A stretch of DNA of 64,000 nt from Styela clava (Eukaryota > Chordata > Ascidiacea > Stolidobranchia > Styelidae). The translations under genes were made by a program, and so were the position numbers. The stretch spans positions 248,001 to 312,000 of the forward strand of contig NC_135262.1 of NCBI RefSeq assembly GCF_964204865.1, written 5' to 3'. Below the pieces are notes generated by a model that ran no database searches, was not told where the DNA came from, and saw only the letters and a list, made by a program, of their open reading frames with translations. This document shows, piece after piece, positions 43,894 through 55,416 of this stretch. Every line of letters begins with the position of its first letter. Position 1 is the stretch's first letter.

Positions 43894-44363
43894 TCCGGTG
43901 CAGGAAGCCGTGAAGTATTGTTTTACCTTGTCCCTTTCCATCCTACATTGGCATTCTCGATCTATTCTCCATTCAGTATATACAATGTATAAAATACTTA
44001 TTACTACGGATAAACATTTATTAAACTTCACCAAAAAAATAAAACAATGGAACTGTAATAAATCATTGAGCATATTAATGCAGAACTAAATTTAGGAATA
44101 CAAATACTGATAATGCAGTCGCAAAAGCGGAATTCTCAAAAAATAGGCAAACATTTTATATCTTGTAAAAAGGAATGTTGAAACAAAAATAGATTTGCTC
44201 TACTTACTAAAATAGATTGCTCGCTTTGTAGTTATAAACAAAAAAATAAAATTTTTAAAAAGTAAGTTATTCAGATTTAGCTCATATGCTCGCAGAATTA
44301 AGTGAGAACTTGAATAAGTGCTAATAGATACAAAAATTGAAAAAATTTAAAGTTATTATTTCT

Positions 44364-47300
44364 TTATCCGCTCTTTTTCAACTCCTCATTCGTCATTTTC
44401 TCTAATTTCCCGTCTTGAGTATTCTCATCCGTCACTTCCGGTATTTGCGCGCCATGATTGTCTTGGCAGACGACACCATTGACCGTAGCAGTGGGTGGGT
44501 CGTTGGTCATGCCTTGGTAAGAGAGAGGATTTCGGTCCACTAGCAGGTTAACGTGGGTCCAGTGTGAGTAGGACCGACCTGTGCGGGGGTAAAACCATCG
44601 ATACCATTGTTGATAGGCTCCTTGAGGCGAGACTTCGCTCGTCTGAGAAAAAGGATAAAAAAATTATTTTTTAAATGAGTTTCCTTGACCAGGTGTTGGA
44701 TAAGAGTTCCTATGTCAAGTCGAGTCACGGGTATCCGAGTCGAGTCAGTTTTTGGTTCTCCTATAGTATGCGAACCAAGATGGCGGACACCGGAACGTAG
44801 TATGCGTACCAGGTTAGGACTGCCATAATTTGATTCCAATTTTCCTCATTTTAGTTCTATTACGAGTTCGGGGACTAGCCAAGTGACTCCCGTAGTATTT
44901 GTACCTGAAATTATGGCCTAACCCTAACCTGGTACACATACTATGTTCCGGTGTCATCTTGGTTCACATACTACGGGGGTACCCAGTTTTTTGGGCAAAA
45001 GACGGGAGATAAAAAATTTCTTGTCTGATTTGGAAATTCAATATTGACAAATTAGAGACTAAACGTTAAGCCAAGCCTTCCCAACGTTGGCAATTTTGTG
45101 GAAAGACATTATGTTATTCCCAGTGATTCAACACAATGAAACGGCATTAACACTTACCAATGGATCAATCGTTAGCCCGATCCAAGCACCCGCGACCTCT
45201 TTCCAATATTCCATCTCAAATCGGAGTTGTTTCATTATTGCTTCATAATCCTCCTCTGACATAACCTGAGCGATATTCGAACCCACAGCCTCGCACTCTT
45301 GTACGGCTTCAGTGTAATTAATGAAAGACTTCTGGTGGAATTTCATCCAGTAACAAGTTCCATCTTTGTTTCTGTATTCGCAAAGATTTTCTGCAGAAGA
45401 ATAAGAATATGCTTTTCTAGTGCAATGTACTGCGTACACCACGGTGTCGCTATTGCACGTTAAGTGGCGCTCCGGAAGTATGTGTACCAATATGGAGGTA
45501 ACTAATTTTGTTTGCCTATTTCACATCAAGTTGTGTAAAGGGAACCTACGGGGAGGAGATATTTTCACTTGGTTAACACAGACAGTCCCCGAACTCGTAA
45601 TAGAACTAAAAGAAGGAAAATCGAAATAAAATTATGACCTAACCCTAACCATAATTTTATTTCTTTTTTCCATATATTAGTTCTATTACGAGTTCAGGGA
45701 CTGTCTGTGTTAGCCAAGTGAATATACACCCTGCCCATAGATTTCAGTCCCTTTACACAACTCGATGTAAAGTAGGCGAACAAATTTAGTTACCTCCATA
45801 TTAGTACACATACTTCTGGAGCGCCCACGGAGGTAATTATGAAAATTCTTCAAGTATCACAAACCTGGCTCTGGTTCGGGCGTGGTAGTTGTGGTGGTCG
45901 GAGTCGTAGTTGTAGTATTCGGAGTTGCTTGTGTACTGTTGGTTATATTAGGAGTTGCATCCTGCTCTGTCTCCAAATCCGGAATATTCAGGTTTGAACC
46001 GGATACTATCTGTTTCACTGAAATTGAGGGTTATTATAGGTCGAGTTTGATTTGCGGGTCGAACCACTTATCCTTTTTATGTGGCGCTTATTCACATCTT
46101 TCGATACGAGCAAGTCCCAAAGTCACTGATGTGGTATAGAATACTATGTTTGTAAGGACCAGATTCTTTTCGCCAACCCAGCATATTACACACTGAGTGA
46201 TGTGACGGGCATGGAATTTGAACGCGAAATGTGTCGCCACGCTGCCTCTGTGCCGGTTGATCCGTATGAATATAATACAGGGACACTATGGCAGGAATAA
46301 AGATAACTATCCTAAGTTATTTAAGAGTCTGGCTACTGACTGGATTACTATAATACATCGTATCCAGACTTACATTCATCGAATTCCTGTCTTAGTTTCT
46401 TCAATGCTTCAGAGAGTTTTTCATTTTCTTCTCGAAGTTCTTTTGTTTCTGTGAATTTATAAACAAGCAATTGAAACTGCCTGTGAGGGATGCGTATGCT
46501 GAATCTTAGTCTAGTATCATAGGGCGTTATTATACATGAACTGAACATATAGAAACTCGTAATCGTTCAAAATGAAAGAAGTTCCCGGAAGGCTAAAATC
46601 TAGACCGGTGTTCAAGAAGTAAAATATTAAATGACGAACACAAAATGGCCGCCTCATGTGCGTTATTTTAGCTTCGTTATCAGAATTGGTTCTTACTTTG
46701 TTCAAATGTGAAACTTACCATTTCTAAGTGATTGGTTGATTTCAGTCTGGTTTTTGTTTGTTTTCTCCATTTTTTCAAGTTCTGGAATGTAAGAAGTGAT
46801 CAATTGGTTTTGTCTTTCATCAGTTAGAATCGACAAAAAATTATTCAAATGGCCAGAGTGAGCTATGAAAGCGAGAATTATGGCGAATTAGCGGATGTGG
46901 CTACCGCGCGCCCCCGTTTCAGCGCCAGCTTGGCCAGTCAGTCAGTAGTTTATTTTTACACAAGCCGAAAATATGAAAGTATGCAGACAGTGAGGTAAAA
47001 TAAAAATAATGTATTTCAATGAAGCGAAAAAATCCAAATATAGAGGTCCGCATATAAGGTTGTTTTCTTCGAAAAACCCTACCCGTGACCGACAGTAGCT
47101 GTTCAAAAAAACGTCACAAATCGTTGCCTCTTTTTGGTAGTTTTACTTGTTATTAGTCAGTTTCAGCTGTTTCCAAAAAAATAGTTGTAAATAAAATAAA
47201 TTATTTGTCTTGATGTCTCCCGGGGACCTTTAGTTCAGTCACAATATTCTTTCAGAGTCTTTCAGGGGTTAAGGTCGGTGAAACGGCAATACGCATTGGT

Positions 47301-48825
47301 GTTCCCTTGTTCATGCATGTTCGCGTAGTTGCGGATAGCTTTGGTCACTTTCATCAAAAGATGAACCGAGGGCGTCTTCTCTAAAGACAATCACTCTCAC
47401 AGCAATAAGAATCTAATGCCCATTTCATTCAGAAAACACATTTTGGCGATGAAATGGTAGGCACTTAGGTCCTCACGTATGGCTTTACCTGCTAAAATGT
47501 CGTCTGTAATGTTGTCTTTGACTTTGTCGACTTCTTTCAGTTCTCCCAACTCTGAAAATAAGAGTCAATGAATAATTATAAAAAGAAATAACGTAATATT
47601 ATTCCGCATGAAATAGCAATTGTATTTATGAGCTTTCATTGGATCATAACCTAACACCTTCAAACAAAATAAGATATGGCTGCAAATATGAAAGACCAAT
47701 GGTGAAATAAACTTATCATTATGACTTTCGAAAGTATCAGAAATGGGTGGGTTAGGTATGAAGTTAGACTTTGATCTAACGAATGCTTACAAATGTACTT
47801 GCTATTTCGTGAAAAAAAGTTATTCTATTTTTAATTATCTTTATAGTACTATCTGGTTTCTCTCGCGGAGACCTGAGTCTCCGATGGAGCACTTTAAAAA
47901 CCTACGAGCTAGGCAGCCACGTCATTACCTGTTTTTATATTCTCCATTTGTTTACGATGTCCAGCCAACATGACAAACAACCTGAAGAATTCCGCCTGGT
48001 TTCCTTTGCCCTGGAAAAGTAAGTTCATGAAGTGGTCGAAAACATAATATTTTATGTATAGGGTCAGATTTTGCCGCTTCCGTATTATTCGTACCAAGAT
48101 GGCGCACAACCTGCTAACCCCAACCTGATACACATACTATGTTCAGGATGTGAGCCACCTTGGTACAAATACTACGGGAGTGCCCAGATTTTTATATGCA
48201 CGACATTTTATTTACGCTTCATATCTGATGCCCGTAAAATTTTCTCCCGTTAAGTTCTTAAAAAAGTTTTAATGAAGAATCGAATAAAAACTCTCACAGT
48301 GGGGGTTACTGAAGTGATGGAATCTGTTGTAGTGAGTTCTACACGAAAGATTTGTTCTAAACCACCGGTTCTTAACCAGTGGGCAATGGCCCACTTCTGG
48401 GCCACAGCCCACAGAAACATTTTCAAGTGAGCCACAAAGCTTTCATAAATGCAACTGAGTGGTAATTCTCATTTTAATTATTAAAGTGAAAGTTTCCATC
48501 TTAACAAAAAGATTTTTTTCTGTTTTCTTTGTAGTTTTTCCCTTGCATGACTAAGTAAATGGGCATTTTTTGGTGAAAAACGTGGGCTACGGAAGAAAAA
48601 AGGTTGGAAACCACTGTTCTAAACATTCTGAATCCTACTACAGCCAATGGCAGGTATCATACAAATTAATCATCAAAATCTCACCTTGCATAGTATCGGG
48701 AACTCCGTGCCGTCAAAGCATTTCTCAGCCGTGCATCCTTCCTTCACTTTGCAGTCCAACGATTGCTGTGCGTTCGCAAAAGATAACCAACACAAGAAGA
48801 CGATGGAGAGAGCGAGGTATTGCAT
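44364..48825 (-). CDS. Secreted coiled-coil C-type lectin-domain protein, eight exons, 362 aa
   Basis: Exons 5' to 3': 48825-48685, 48010-47929, 47551-47489, 46781-46719, 46448-46374, 46017-45865, 45390-45158, 44642-44364 (stop 44366-44364). All GT-AG, phases consistent, 1,089 nt. Residues 1-20 are a signal peptide (MQYLALSIVFLCWLSFANA). A short Cys-rich segment (CKVKEGCTAEKC) may link chains. Exons 3-5 give Leu/Glu/Lys heptads (GELKEVDKVKDNI, ELREENEKLSEALKKL), a likely oligomerising coiled coil. Exon 6 is a Thr/Pro stalk suited to O-glycosylation. Exons 7-8 form a C-type lectin domain: NLC and GTC (long-form N-terminal pair), FINYTEAVQECEAVG, WIGLT, YSHWT and VNGVVCQ. Canonical EPN/QPD and WND calcium and sugar motifs, and the C2-C3 pair, are absent, so calcium-dependent sugar binding is doubtful. 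The 50-residue tail is hydrophilic. Probably extracellular recognition; ligand unknown. Confidence 0.88.
44755..44983. mobile_element. Foldback MITE family A, near-complete palindrome
   Basis: Left arm TCTCCTATAGTATGCGAACC plus AAGATGGCGGACACCGGAAC; the right arm mirrors it (TCATCTTGGTTCACATACTA). In the last intron of the lectin gene (44643-45157). Confidence 0.75.
45466..45825. mobile_element. Foldback MITE family A, 360-bp almost perfect palindrome
   Basis: The two ~170-bp halves are reverse complements over nearly their whole length: GGCGCTCCGGAAGTATGTGT at the left, the reverse of GGCGCTCCAGAAGTATGTGT at the right, with a short loop around CCTAACCCTAACCATAA near 45642. It occupies most of the lectin intron 45391-45864, so the pre-mRNA intron should form a long hairpin. 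Confidence 0.85.
48075..48185. mobile_element. Foldback MITE, short family A2 copy
   Basis: Ends GCTTCCGTATTATTCGTACC and (reversed) GCACTCCCGTAGTATTTGTA; centre TGGCGCACAACCTG. About 110 bp, in lectin intron 48011-48684. Confidence 0.65.
48363..48616. mobile_element. 254-bp hAT-type MITE with perfect 8-bp target duplication
   Basis: Ends CACCGGTTCTTAACC and (reversed) CAGTGGTTTCCAACC, flanked by TTCTAAAC at 48355-48362 and 48617-48624. Non-coding. Second element in the same lectin intron. Confidence 0.85.
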
Positions 48826-49023
48826 TATGTAAAGGAGATGAACCGAACGTAACTATAATGCTGTAAATGAAAATAATGTTAGGAATTTAGACCACAACAT
48901 CGGCTTTCTTCTCTTCCTGGATATGATAATTCTGCCCTAACAAAAACTCACATGCCATCGGAGAGCAGAGAAAAAGCAATATATTGCATTTTGTCCCGAA
49001 ACTGAGAGCAGATAACTAATTAA

Positions 49024-49382
49024 TACAGTGTTTCCCCGAAAATAAGACCTAGCCCGAGTTTTGAAAATGATTTTAATATAAGCCCTCCCCTTGAAATAAA
49101 AGACCTAGTCGATATCGCGAAATTTTTTTTTGGACCTAGTCGTGTAATCTCTCTTACACGTTTTAAATGATTAATAATCTGTGTTTAGCAGTTATTGTAA
49201 ATAAAACGTGTTATTTATAAGTAAATGAATATTGGTTTTCATATTTTGTATATTTGAAAATCTCGTAATTACCTAATTTTTGATAAATGAAAATAAAAGA
49301 AATCCCTCAAAATAGGCCCTATTGTTATTTTCCGAAAGAAAATTGAAATGAGACACTGTCTCATTTGGGGGGGAAATACGGT
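49024..49382. mobile_element. Family D MITE
   Basis: TACAGTGTTTCCCCGAAAAT start and reversed TACCGTATTTCCCCCCCAAA end. Interior text (GTAAATGAATATTGGTTTTC) matches the other family D copies. The nearly intact ends suggest it is not very old. Confidence 0.75.
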
Positions 49383-49470
49383 AAAAAAGCTTCATTTAAA
49401 CATTTGAAAATCTAGACTATTACGCACGTATATCATCTGTGCCTTCCAAGATCTTAAAACTTCGGGGCTA

Positions 49471-49617
49471 GTTCACTAAACGCCGTCAGGTACTACTAGT
49501 TGGCTTGGCATGACCATTTTCGCATATGTCATTTCTAACCTACACCTGACTACGTCATCCAAAATTATGTCACTACAACGCCGTGCTAACTAGAAGAACT
49601 CAGGGCGTTTAGTGAAC
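49471..49617. mobile_element. MITE with GTTCACTAAACGCC ends
   Basis: Inverted ends GTTCACTAAACGCC (49471) and, reversed, GTTCACTAAACGCCCTGAG (ending 49617). The internal block with TGACTACGTCATCCAAAATT is related, in reverse, to 51165-51235, where GTGAAGTAATTTTTGGATGA and CGTAGTCATGAGG occur. Confidence 0.6.
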
Positions 49618-50104
49618 ATTCGGCACTACTCCGCCTGTCACCAAAAGTCATACGCAAATTTTCGAGTCGCATTAAATGTTGAGTTTTATTTAGGATGGAA
49701 AGGGTTCGCACACGCTTTGTTTACGCATTTCTGTTGGGTGTGTATAGATTCAGATATTTATTTCGTCGTGTATGAAATATTGTAATGAGACAAGTAAAAT
49801 AATAAACGATCAATTTGAATAAACAAATGTGCAATCTTTCCGCAACTGACGAGGGGCCGCAAAAAACTACCAACGTCATCGTATCAGCGACACCTTGTTT
49901 GCTGAGTTGAAAAGCAGATGAAAAACATTAAAAAAATAATTAGATTATTTCATTATGACTTGCTGAATGAAACCAGTTTGGAAACATAAATTAAATATAG
50001 TGAGAGTCAACCAGGAAAAAAGTGACTAAATTAGTCAGGGTAAATAACTTAGGGAAACAAACGAAAAAACATCAACACTTCAACCAGTTTCTGCTTTCGT
50101 ATTC

Positions 50105-50243
50105 GGACCTCCTGGAGTATGCGCACCAAGATGGCGCACTACCTGAACTCAGGTTGTGTACCAGGTTAGGTTTCAGTGCGCATACTTCAAGGAGTCAAGA
50201 CATTATTTATTAAGACATCTTGGTGCGCATACTTCAGGAGTAC
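50105..50243. mobile_element. Foldback MITE, short family A2 copy
   Basis: GACCTCCTGGAGTATGCGCA start, centre GGCGCACTACCTGAACTCAG, reversed GGTACTCCTGAAGTATGCGC end. The right arm is present twice (about 50190 and 50225), suggesting a partial tandem copy. Confidence 0.65.
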
Positions 50244-50412
50244 CTCGTATTCCAATAGATGTTTCCTGGAGTTGCCCATAAGTCAGTTATCTACTGAGAA
50301 GATAGACCGCGGTGTTTTATTATTCCATGGTATATCTGTTTATTCTGCCCAACGCTATATGGTAATATAGCGAGTTGTGATATTATATAGATCGCAGACA
50401 TGCAAACACTGC

Positions 50413-50756
50413 TACCGTGTTTCTCCAAAGATAGGACAGGGTCTTATTAAAAGTTTCTTCCAAAAATTAACACTAGGACTTATTTTGGGGCTATGTCTTT
50501 TATTTTCATTTATCAAAAACAAGATTACCAAGTAGAAAATTACGAGATTTCCAAATATACAAAATATGAAAACCGATATCCATTTACTTATAACTAACAC
50601 GTTTTTATTTAAAATAACTGAAAACATAGATTATTAATCATATCGACTAGGTTAAAAAAAATCGCGTTGTTGACTATATGTTTTTTTAAATGGAGGGCTT
50701 CTAATAAAATCATTTTTAAAGTTCTAGGCTGGGTCTTATTTTCGGAGAAACACGGT
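50413..50756. mobile_element. Family D MITE
   Basis: Ends TACCGTGTTTCTCCAAAGAT and reversed TACCGTGTTTCTCCGAAAAT. Interior shares AATATACAAAATATGAAAAC and CCATTTACTTATAACTAACA with the 35800 and 62402 copies. Confidence 0.75.
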
Positions 50757-51366
50757 AAGATCAGGAACTGCGGAGGTAGACCAACCAACGATTGTACCTC
50801 GATGAAACATACCACACAATTCTTCCTTTCCGATCAGGCTATGAGATTCTGCTCTTATTTCACTCGTTAGAAATGCTTTGTAAATGTAATTTATATCAGC
50901 TTTCTTTTTTTTTGTCCGGTGACGAAATAAATGACTAAGATCACGTGCAATACACGTGACAGAACAATGGGGATTCAAAATTTTCGAAAACAAGTCGGAA
51001 AACAGAAACTTGAGGTATAGAAAGCGAGTCTCGTGTTATTTTGTATCACAAGTACTCATAGTGGGTTCGACATAATCATTTTCGAATATATCATTCCTAA
51101 TTCCCACCAGACAACGCCAATCAAAAATTAAGACCGTATACTTTTGAGGGCGTCATTACGTCGCTGTGACGTCGTAGTGAAGTAATTTTTGGATGACGTA
51201 GTCATGAGGGGTTGGGAATGACATATGCCTAAATTGTTGAGCCAGACTAAATAAAGTACATGTGGGGCAATAAGTAATAAGTATATAGTACTTATATATA
51301 TGCAAAGGTTAGGTTATTTCCCGCATCTGCTAATTTAAACTAACGTGCTTAATACGCTTTTTTGGG

Positions 51367-51577
51367 TATTCCCGTGATGTTTGTACCAGGTAAGGGTTAG
51401 GCAATAATTTTATTCCGATGTCCCTAATTTTAGCTCTATTACGAGTTCGGGGACTGTCTGTGTTATCCAAGTAAATATACCACCTGCGAATAGGTTTCAG
51501 TCCCTTTACACAGCTTGTTGTAAAATAGTCGCACAAAATTAGTTACCTCCATATTGCTACACACACTTCTGGAGCAC
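51367..51577. mobile_element. Foldback MITE family A (half copy)
   Basis: From ATTCCCGTGATGTTTGTACC through ACGAGTTCGGGGACTGTCTG to ACACTTCTGGAGCAC. Same arrangement as 13297-13482. Confidence 0.7.
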
Positions 51578-52963
51578 ACTTTTTCGTAAATGAGTTCATA
51601 AGGATACGGTAGCTGGAATCAGAAAGGCTAAACTAGACTAGATGATATAAAATTCTTGTATGAAACTTCAAAAATTTCTATTTTCAAACTAAAATTCTGA
51701 TCAGTAATCTAGATATCGTACGTGCCTAATAGAAAGTTCATATTCCACCAAGTTGAGTTGACAATGAAATTCTCCTCAAGTCGTAAAATTCCCGACATTG
51801 CTGCATCACGTACAAACACGAAAATCGCCCGAGGATTTAAGGATTACGGACATTATGCTGACAAACATACAACATAGCAATGTTGAATAAAGATATAGAC
51901 AGCAAGGTCGCGCATCGGTCGGTACCGGTACGGCCTTAGCTGGCAAGTTTTATTTTGTAAAAATAAAAAAAAACATGTATAGAGTGATTTAGAATGACAT
52001 TGTTATGTATTGTATGTATGTATATGCCTTCCACGCCCTTTTAAGTATTTTCAGTGTTTCCTCCACCATCAAGTCCATGCTTCCGAAAACAAATAATATT
52101 GTTTATTGCAATATTGTTATATTTTTTAAAATCCCCTCAAAAAATATAATAAAAAAATATAAAGTTCGAGTATCGAGTTTATTGAAATTATCAGACAAGC
52201 ATCATGGGGAGGAATAAAAAAATTATCTTTTTCATTAGATAAAACAACAAAATTACTGGTGAGTTATCGGGGACCCGGGGAAATTTTAAAAAATAAAATA
52301 AAAGTAATAACCTTCCATCGATTACTTCTATCGTTGTGTACTGAAAATTATAAATCATTTGATCAATTGCGAAAATCGATTTTCACAGCAACAAGAATTT
52401 TAAATTTCGTGTCGAGAAACAATAATTTCATCGTATTCACTTTCTGACATGACGCGAACCTAATGATCGTTTTCCAATCAGTAACCAGTAGTTTAATTTT
52501 CACATTACTCAAAATAGACACAGACATACAAATTGCAATAAATCATAAATATGCCATATGTCAGAGTGCAGGCTGATGCGGAAAATCAGTACAGGTTATC
52601 GAGCAGCGGCTCACATAAAAAAAAGTCTAACACGTTTTCGCAAAATTCCTGTTATTGTGAAAAGTCGTTCTTCTCCGGGATTATTAATTTCCAATTTTCA
52701 GTGCTGACACGAGGAGGCCATTAGTTTATCGCATTCAGAACAAATTATTTAACAGTCTGGAATATCAGTCGTTTCTCGTTTAACCTTCGCTCTCAAATAA
52801 GTTATTTTATTAATTATGGCCTAACCCTGACCTCTTGAGAACAAGGATGTTTCCAGTTTGACCTAATATAACCGATTTATCCGACCATTCTTGGTAATCA
52901 TGTTACTCGAATTCGAGATCTTCAACCTGAATAACTAACTAGTTGGACCCAACATGCTCTAAG

Positions 52964-53356
52964 GCTATGATTCCCAACCTTTCACGACTCGTGGCTTCGT
53001 GTCAGAGGTTTCTAGCATTACGTTTTTTTAGAGAGCTTCAAGGACTTCTTTCGTGCGGCCGTGAATACTGTAACACTTGTTTTCTCCTTCGGCCCATGCA
53101 TTAATTTCAGCACTTAATTAAATTCAATTATACTGTCTATACTCACGTAACCTGTTAATCTTCCAACGTTAGTTTCTGCAGCAAATTCCTATTGCATTAC
53201 ATCAGTGAAACGAGCAGGCATGAGTTTGTTATCGACGCTAGTTATTCGTAAATAAACTGTTTTATTCATAGTTCATAATGAGTTTTGAACCTTCGTCTCA
53301 GTAACCAAGTCTATTATCTGTATGTGGTCAACTTAGAAAAGTAACTGCCCGCCCCT
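52964..53356. mobile_element. hAT-like composite with 8-bp target duplication GCTCTAAG
   Basis: GCTCTAAG at 52956-52963 and 53357-53364. The left end reads CTATGATTCCCAACCTTTCA and the right end reversed reads AGGGGCGGGCAGTTACT, which belong to two different hAT MITE types, so the unit may be a nested or recombinant element. Non-coding, 393 bp. Confidence 0.6.
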
Positions 53357-53756
53357 GCTCTAAGATCTGGTCGAAACTGAATGGAACGGTCGTTTTGATA
53401 GAACTTCAGTTAAACTGCGTGCGTGAGGTACTATATTATTTTGCCGCCACCACTCTATTTATTCCTCTTTAATTTAGGTTAGGTGTTAGAGATCAACTCT
53501 TCACTGATCTGTTCTTACAACAATCATGTTAGGTTAGGCGAATTTAGGTTATTGCCCGCATTTTAAGCTATCCTAATATAAACCAAATTAAATCAAAGAA
53601 AGAGGTCAGAAAAGTAGGAGCGATGCAATAACATAGTACACTTGGAAAATCAGAAATATTCAGCCCCGCAGAACTCCAAAATACGACCCAATATTAATCT
53701 AAAAATAAGCAAAAACAGCGATAAACTTCGGCTCAGCAACCCTGGCTAAATTTGAT

Positions 53757-53986
53757 ACTACCGAAATATGTGAACCAAAATTACGGATACCGAAACGTAG
53801 TATGTGTACCATGTTATGGTTAAGCCATAATTTTATTTCAATTTTCCTCATTTTAGTTCTATAGCCAGTTCGGGGACTAGCCAAGTGACTCGTAGTATTT
53901 GTACTTGAAATTATGGCCTTACCCTCCCTTGTACACATACTACGTTCCGGTGTCCGCCATCTTGGTTCACATACTTCGGGAGTACC
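53757..53986. mobile_element. Foldback MITE family A copy
   Basis: Starts CTACCGAAATATGTGAACC near 53757 and ends with CACATACTTCGGGAGTACCC, mirrored arms with CCGGTGTCCGCCATCTTGG. The reading frames on both strands through it are artefacts. Confidence 0.7.
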
Positions 53987-54111
53987 CTGAATTTGACAAG
54001 ACAGCGCACTTTGGCAAATCAAAAATCACTCCGCAGAACTTCCAAATTTTACACAAGTCTCAACATAGCAAAGATAGCGATAAACTTCGGCATCGTTACC
54101 GGACGGCCTTG

Positions 54112-54316
54112 AGCAGAAGTATGTGTACGAATATAAAGGTAACTAATTTTGTTCGCCTATTTATCACCAAGTTGTGTAACGGGACCGAAACCTATGGACA
54201 GGAGGTATATTCACTTGGCTAACAGACAGTCCCCCAACTCGTAATAGAACTAAAATAAGGAAAATCGGAATAAAATTATTGCCTAACCCTAACCTGGTAC
54301 ACACCACGTGAGTACC
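54112..54316. mobile_element. Foldback MITE family A (half copy, reversed)
   Basis: GCAGAAGTATGTGTACGAAT start, AACTCGTAATAGAACTAAAA middle, ACACACCACGTGAGTACC end. About 120 bp after the previous copy. Confidence 0.65.
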
Positions 54317-55102
54317 AAAACAGCGATAAATTTCGGCTCAACAACCCTGGACTAAATTGCGAAATGGCTTACCACGGCCCTAAAATACACAAAGCAACAA
54401 AATCTTTCACTTTTATATAATTTGAGGTTAAATATAATTACTACCAAGAATTCAAAACATTCTCACATCATCAAGCTTAACCCAGACATAATCCGTGATT
54501 AAGCGAGAGATAATGAAACTCCATATTTGTAAACAATCGTGACAAGGTACTGTTAACAAAAACCAGTCGCCTTTACTGTCATTTCAACGTAACTTAATTT
54601 CGCGGTTTCGCTTAAAGAGACATTATAATTGGAAATGCACGCTTTAAGATTGGGCCATGTAAAATAGAGAGTTAATTTAGCGTGAATTTACTGATTTATT
54701 TGAAATGCGTAAATTAGCGTCAGAAATGCGTCAGAGACGTTTTAATTGCGTGAAGCCTTCCAATTAGTCCCTAAATTGATTACATGTTGCGTGAGAAAAT
54801 TATTAGAATTAAGATTTTAATAGAAAAGTATTCTTTGTATAAATGTGTGACAAAGGTGTTAGCGCTAACGCGCTAAGTAAAGGGAACTCATCTCTAATCC
54901 GAGTTAAGGGCACTCACTCAGAGGTAAAAGAGACTTGTCTCTGGGCAATGCTGTGGGCACTCGCTCAGAAGTAAACGAGACTCATCTTTGAGCTCGGCGT
55001 ATAGCACGGTTCAATCATCTGACTCTGGGACGGTAACCACTCCATGTCGGGTATGGGATTAGTTATCTAGTTATTTGTTTCAGATACATGGACTTGATGG
55101 GG

Positions 55103-55416
55103 CGTTTTGAGAGGAGAGGAAAGTCGATAGGACGGCTTAACCATATGGCGAACCACGGCCGCTCGTCCGGTTACCATTCCATGTCGGGTATGGGATAAGT
55201 TAGGTATTTGTTTTCGGAAGCATGGACTAGATTGTTGGGGGAGCGGTAACCGGCCAGCGGTTACACGATCCACCCTACGGCGGCGAGGAGTCCATCAATT
55301 CTCTCGCATATAACCACCCTGCATGGGATTCGAATCTGCGAACCCAAGCAGAGTAATCAGAGGTGCGGTGGCCAGTGTATTCCTAACGCTTAGCAGGATG
55401 AGCCACACCGCCGCAC
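55103..55416 (-). repeat. Near-full tRNA-derived SINE
   Basis: Reverse copy: tail side GAGGAGAGGAAAGTCGATAG, body GGAAGCATGGACTAGATTG, B box as GGATTCGAATC at about 55326, tRNA-like head to 55416. A second, broken copy abuts it at about 55024-55102. Confidence 0.85.

Larger units (their letters stand above)
41811..44363. other. Intergenic region between HAPSTR1 and the lectin gene
   Basis: Includes the HAPSTR1 promoter side (no motif I can name), a complete SINE (42341-42675), about 42770-42960 with a degenerate array of GAATGTAGTTTTGCGA-like units about 40 bp apart, a SINE fragment 43470-43622 (minus), the (CT)n-tailed repeat 43734-43893, and then AT-rich DNA that should hold the lectin 3' UTR. 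No coding exon recognised. Confidence 0.5.

Noticed and set aside
45642..45660. Telomere-like CCTAACCC motif
   Set aside because: Only one or two units and present in every family A MITE, so it is part of the element.
45882..46139. Val-rich plus-strand frame
   Set aside because: Antisense of the Thr/Pro stalk exon of the lectin gene.
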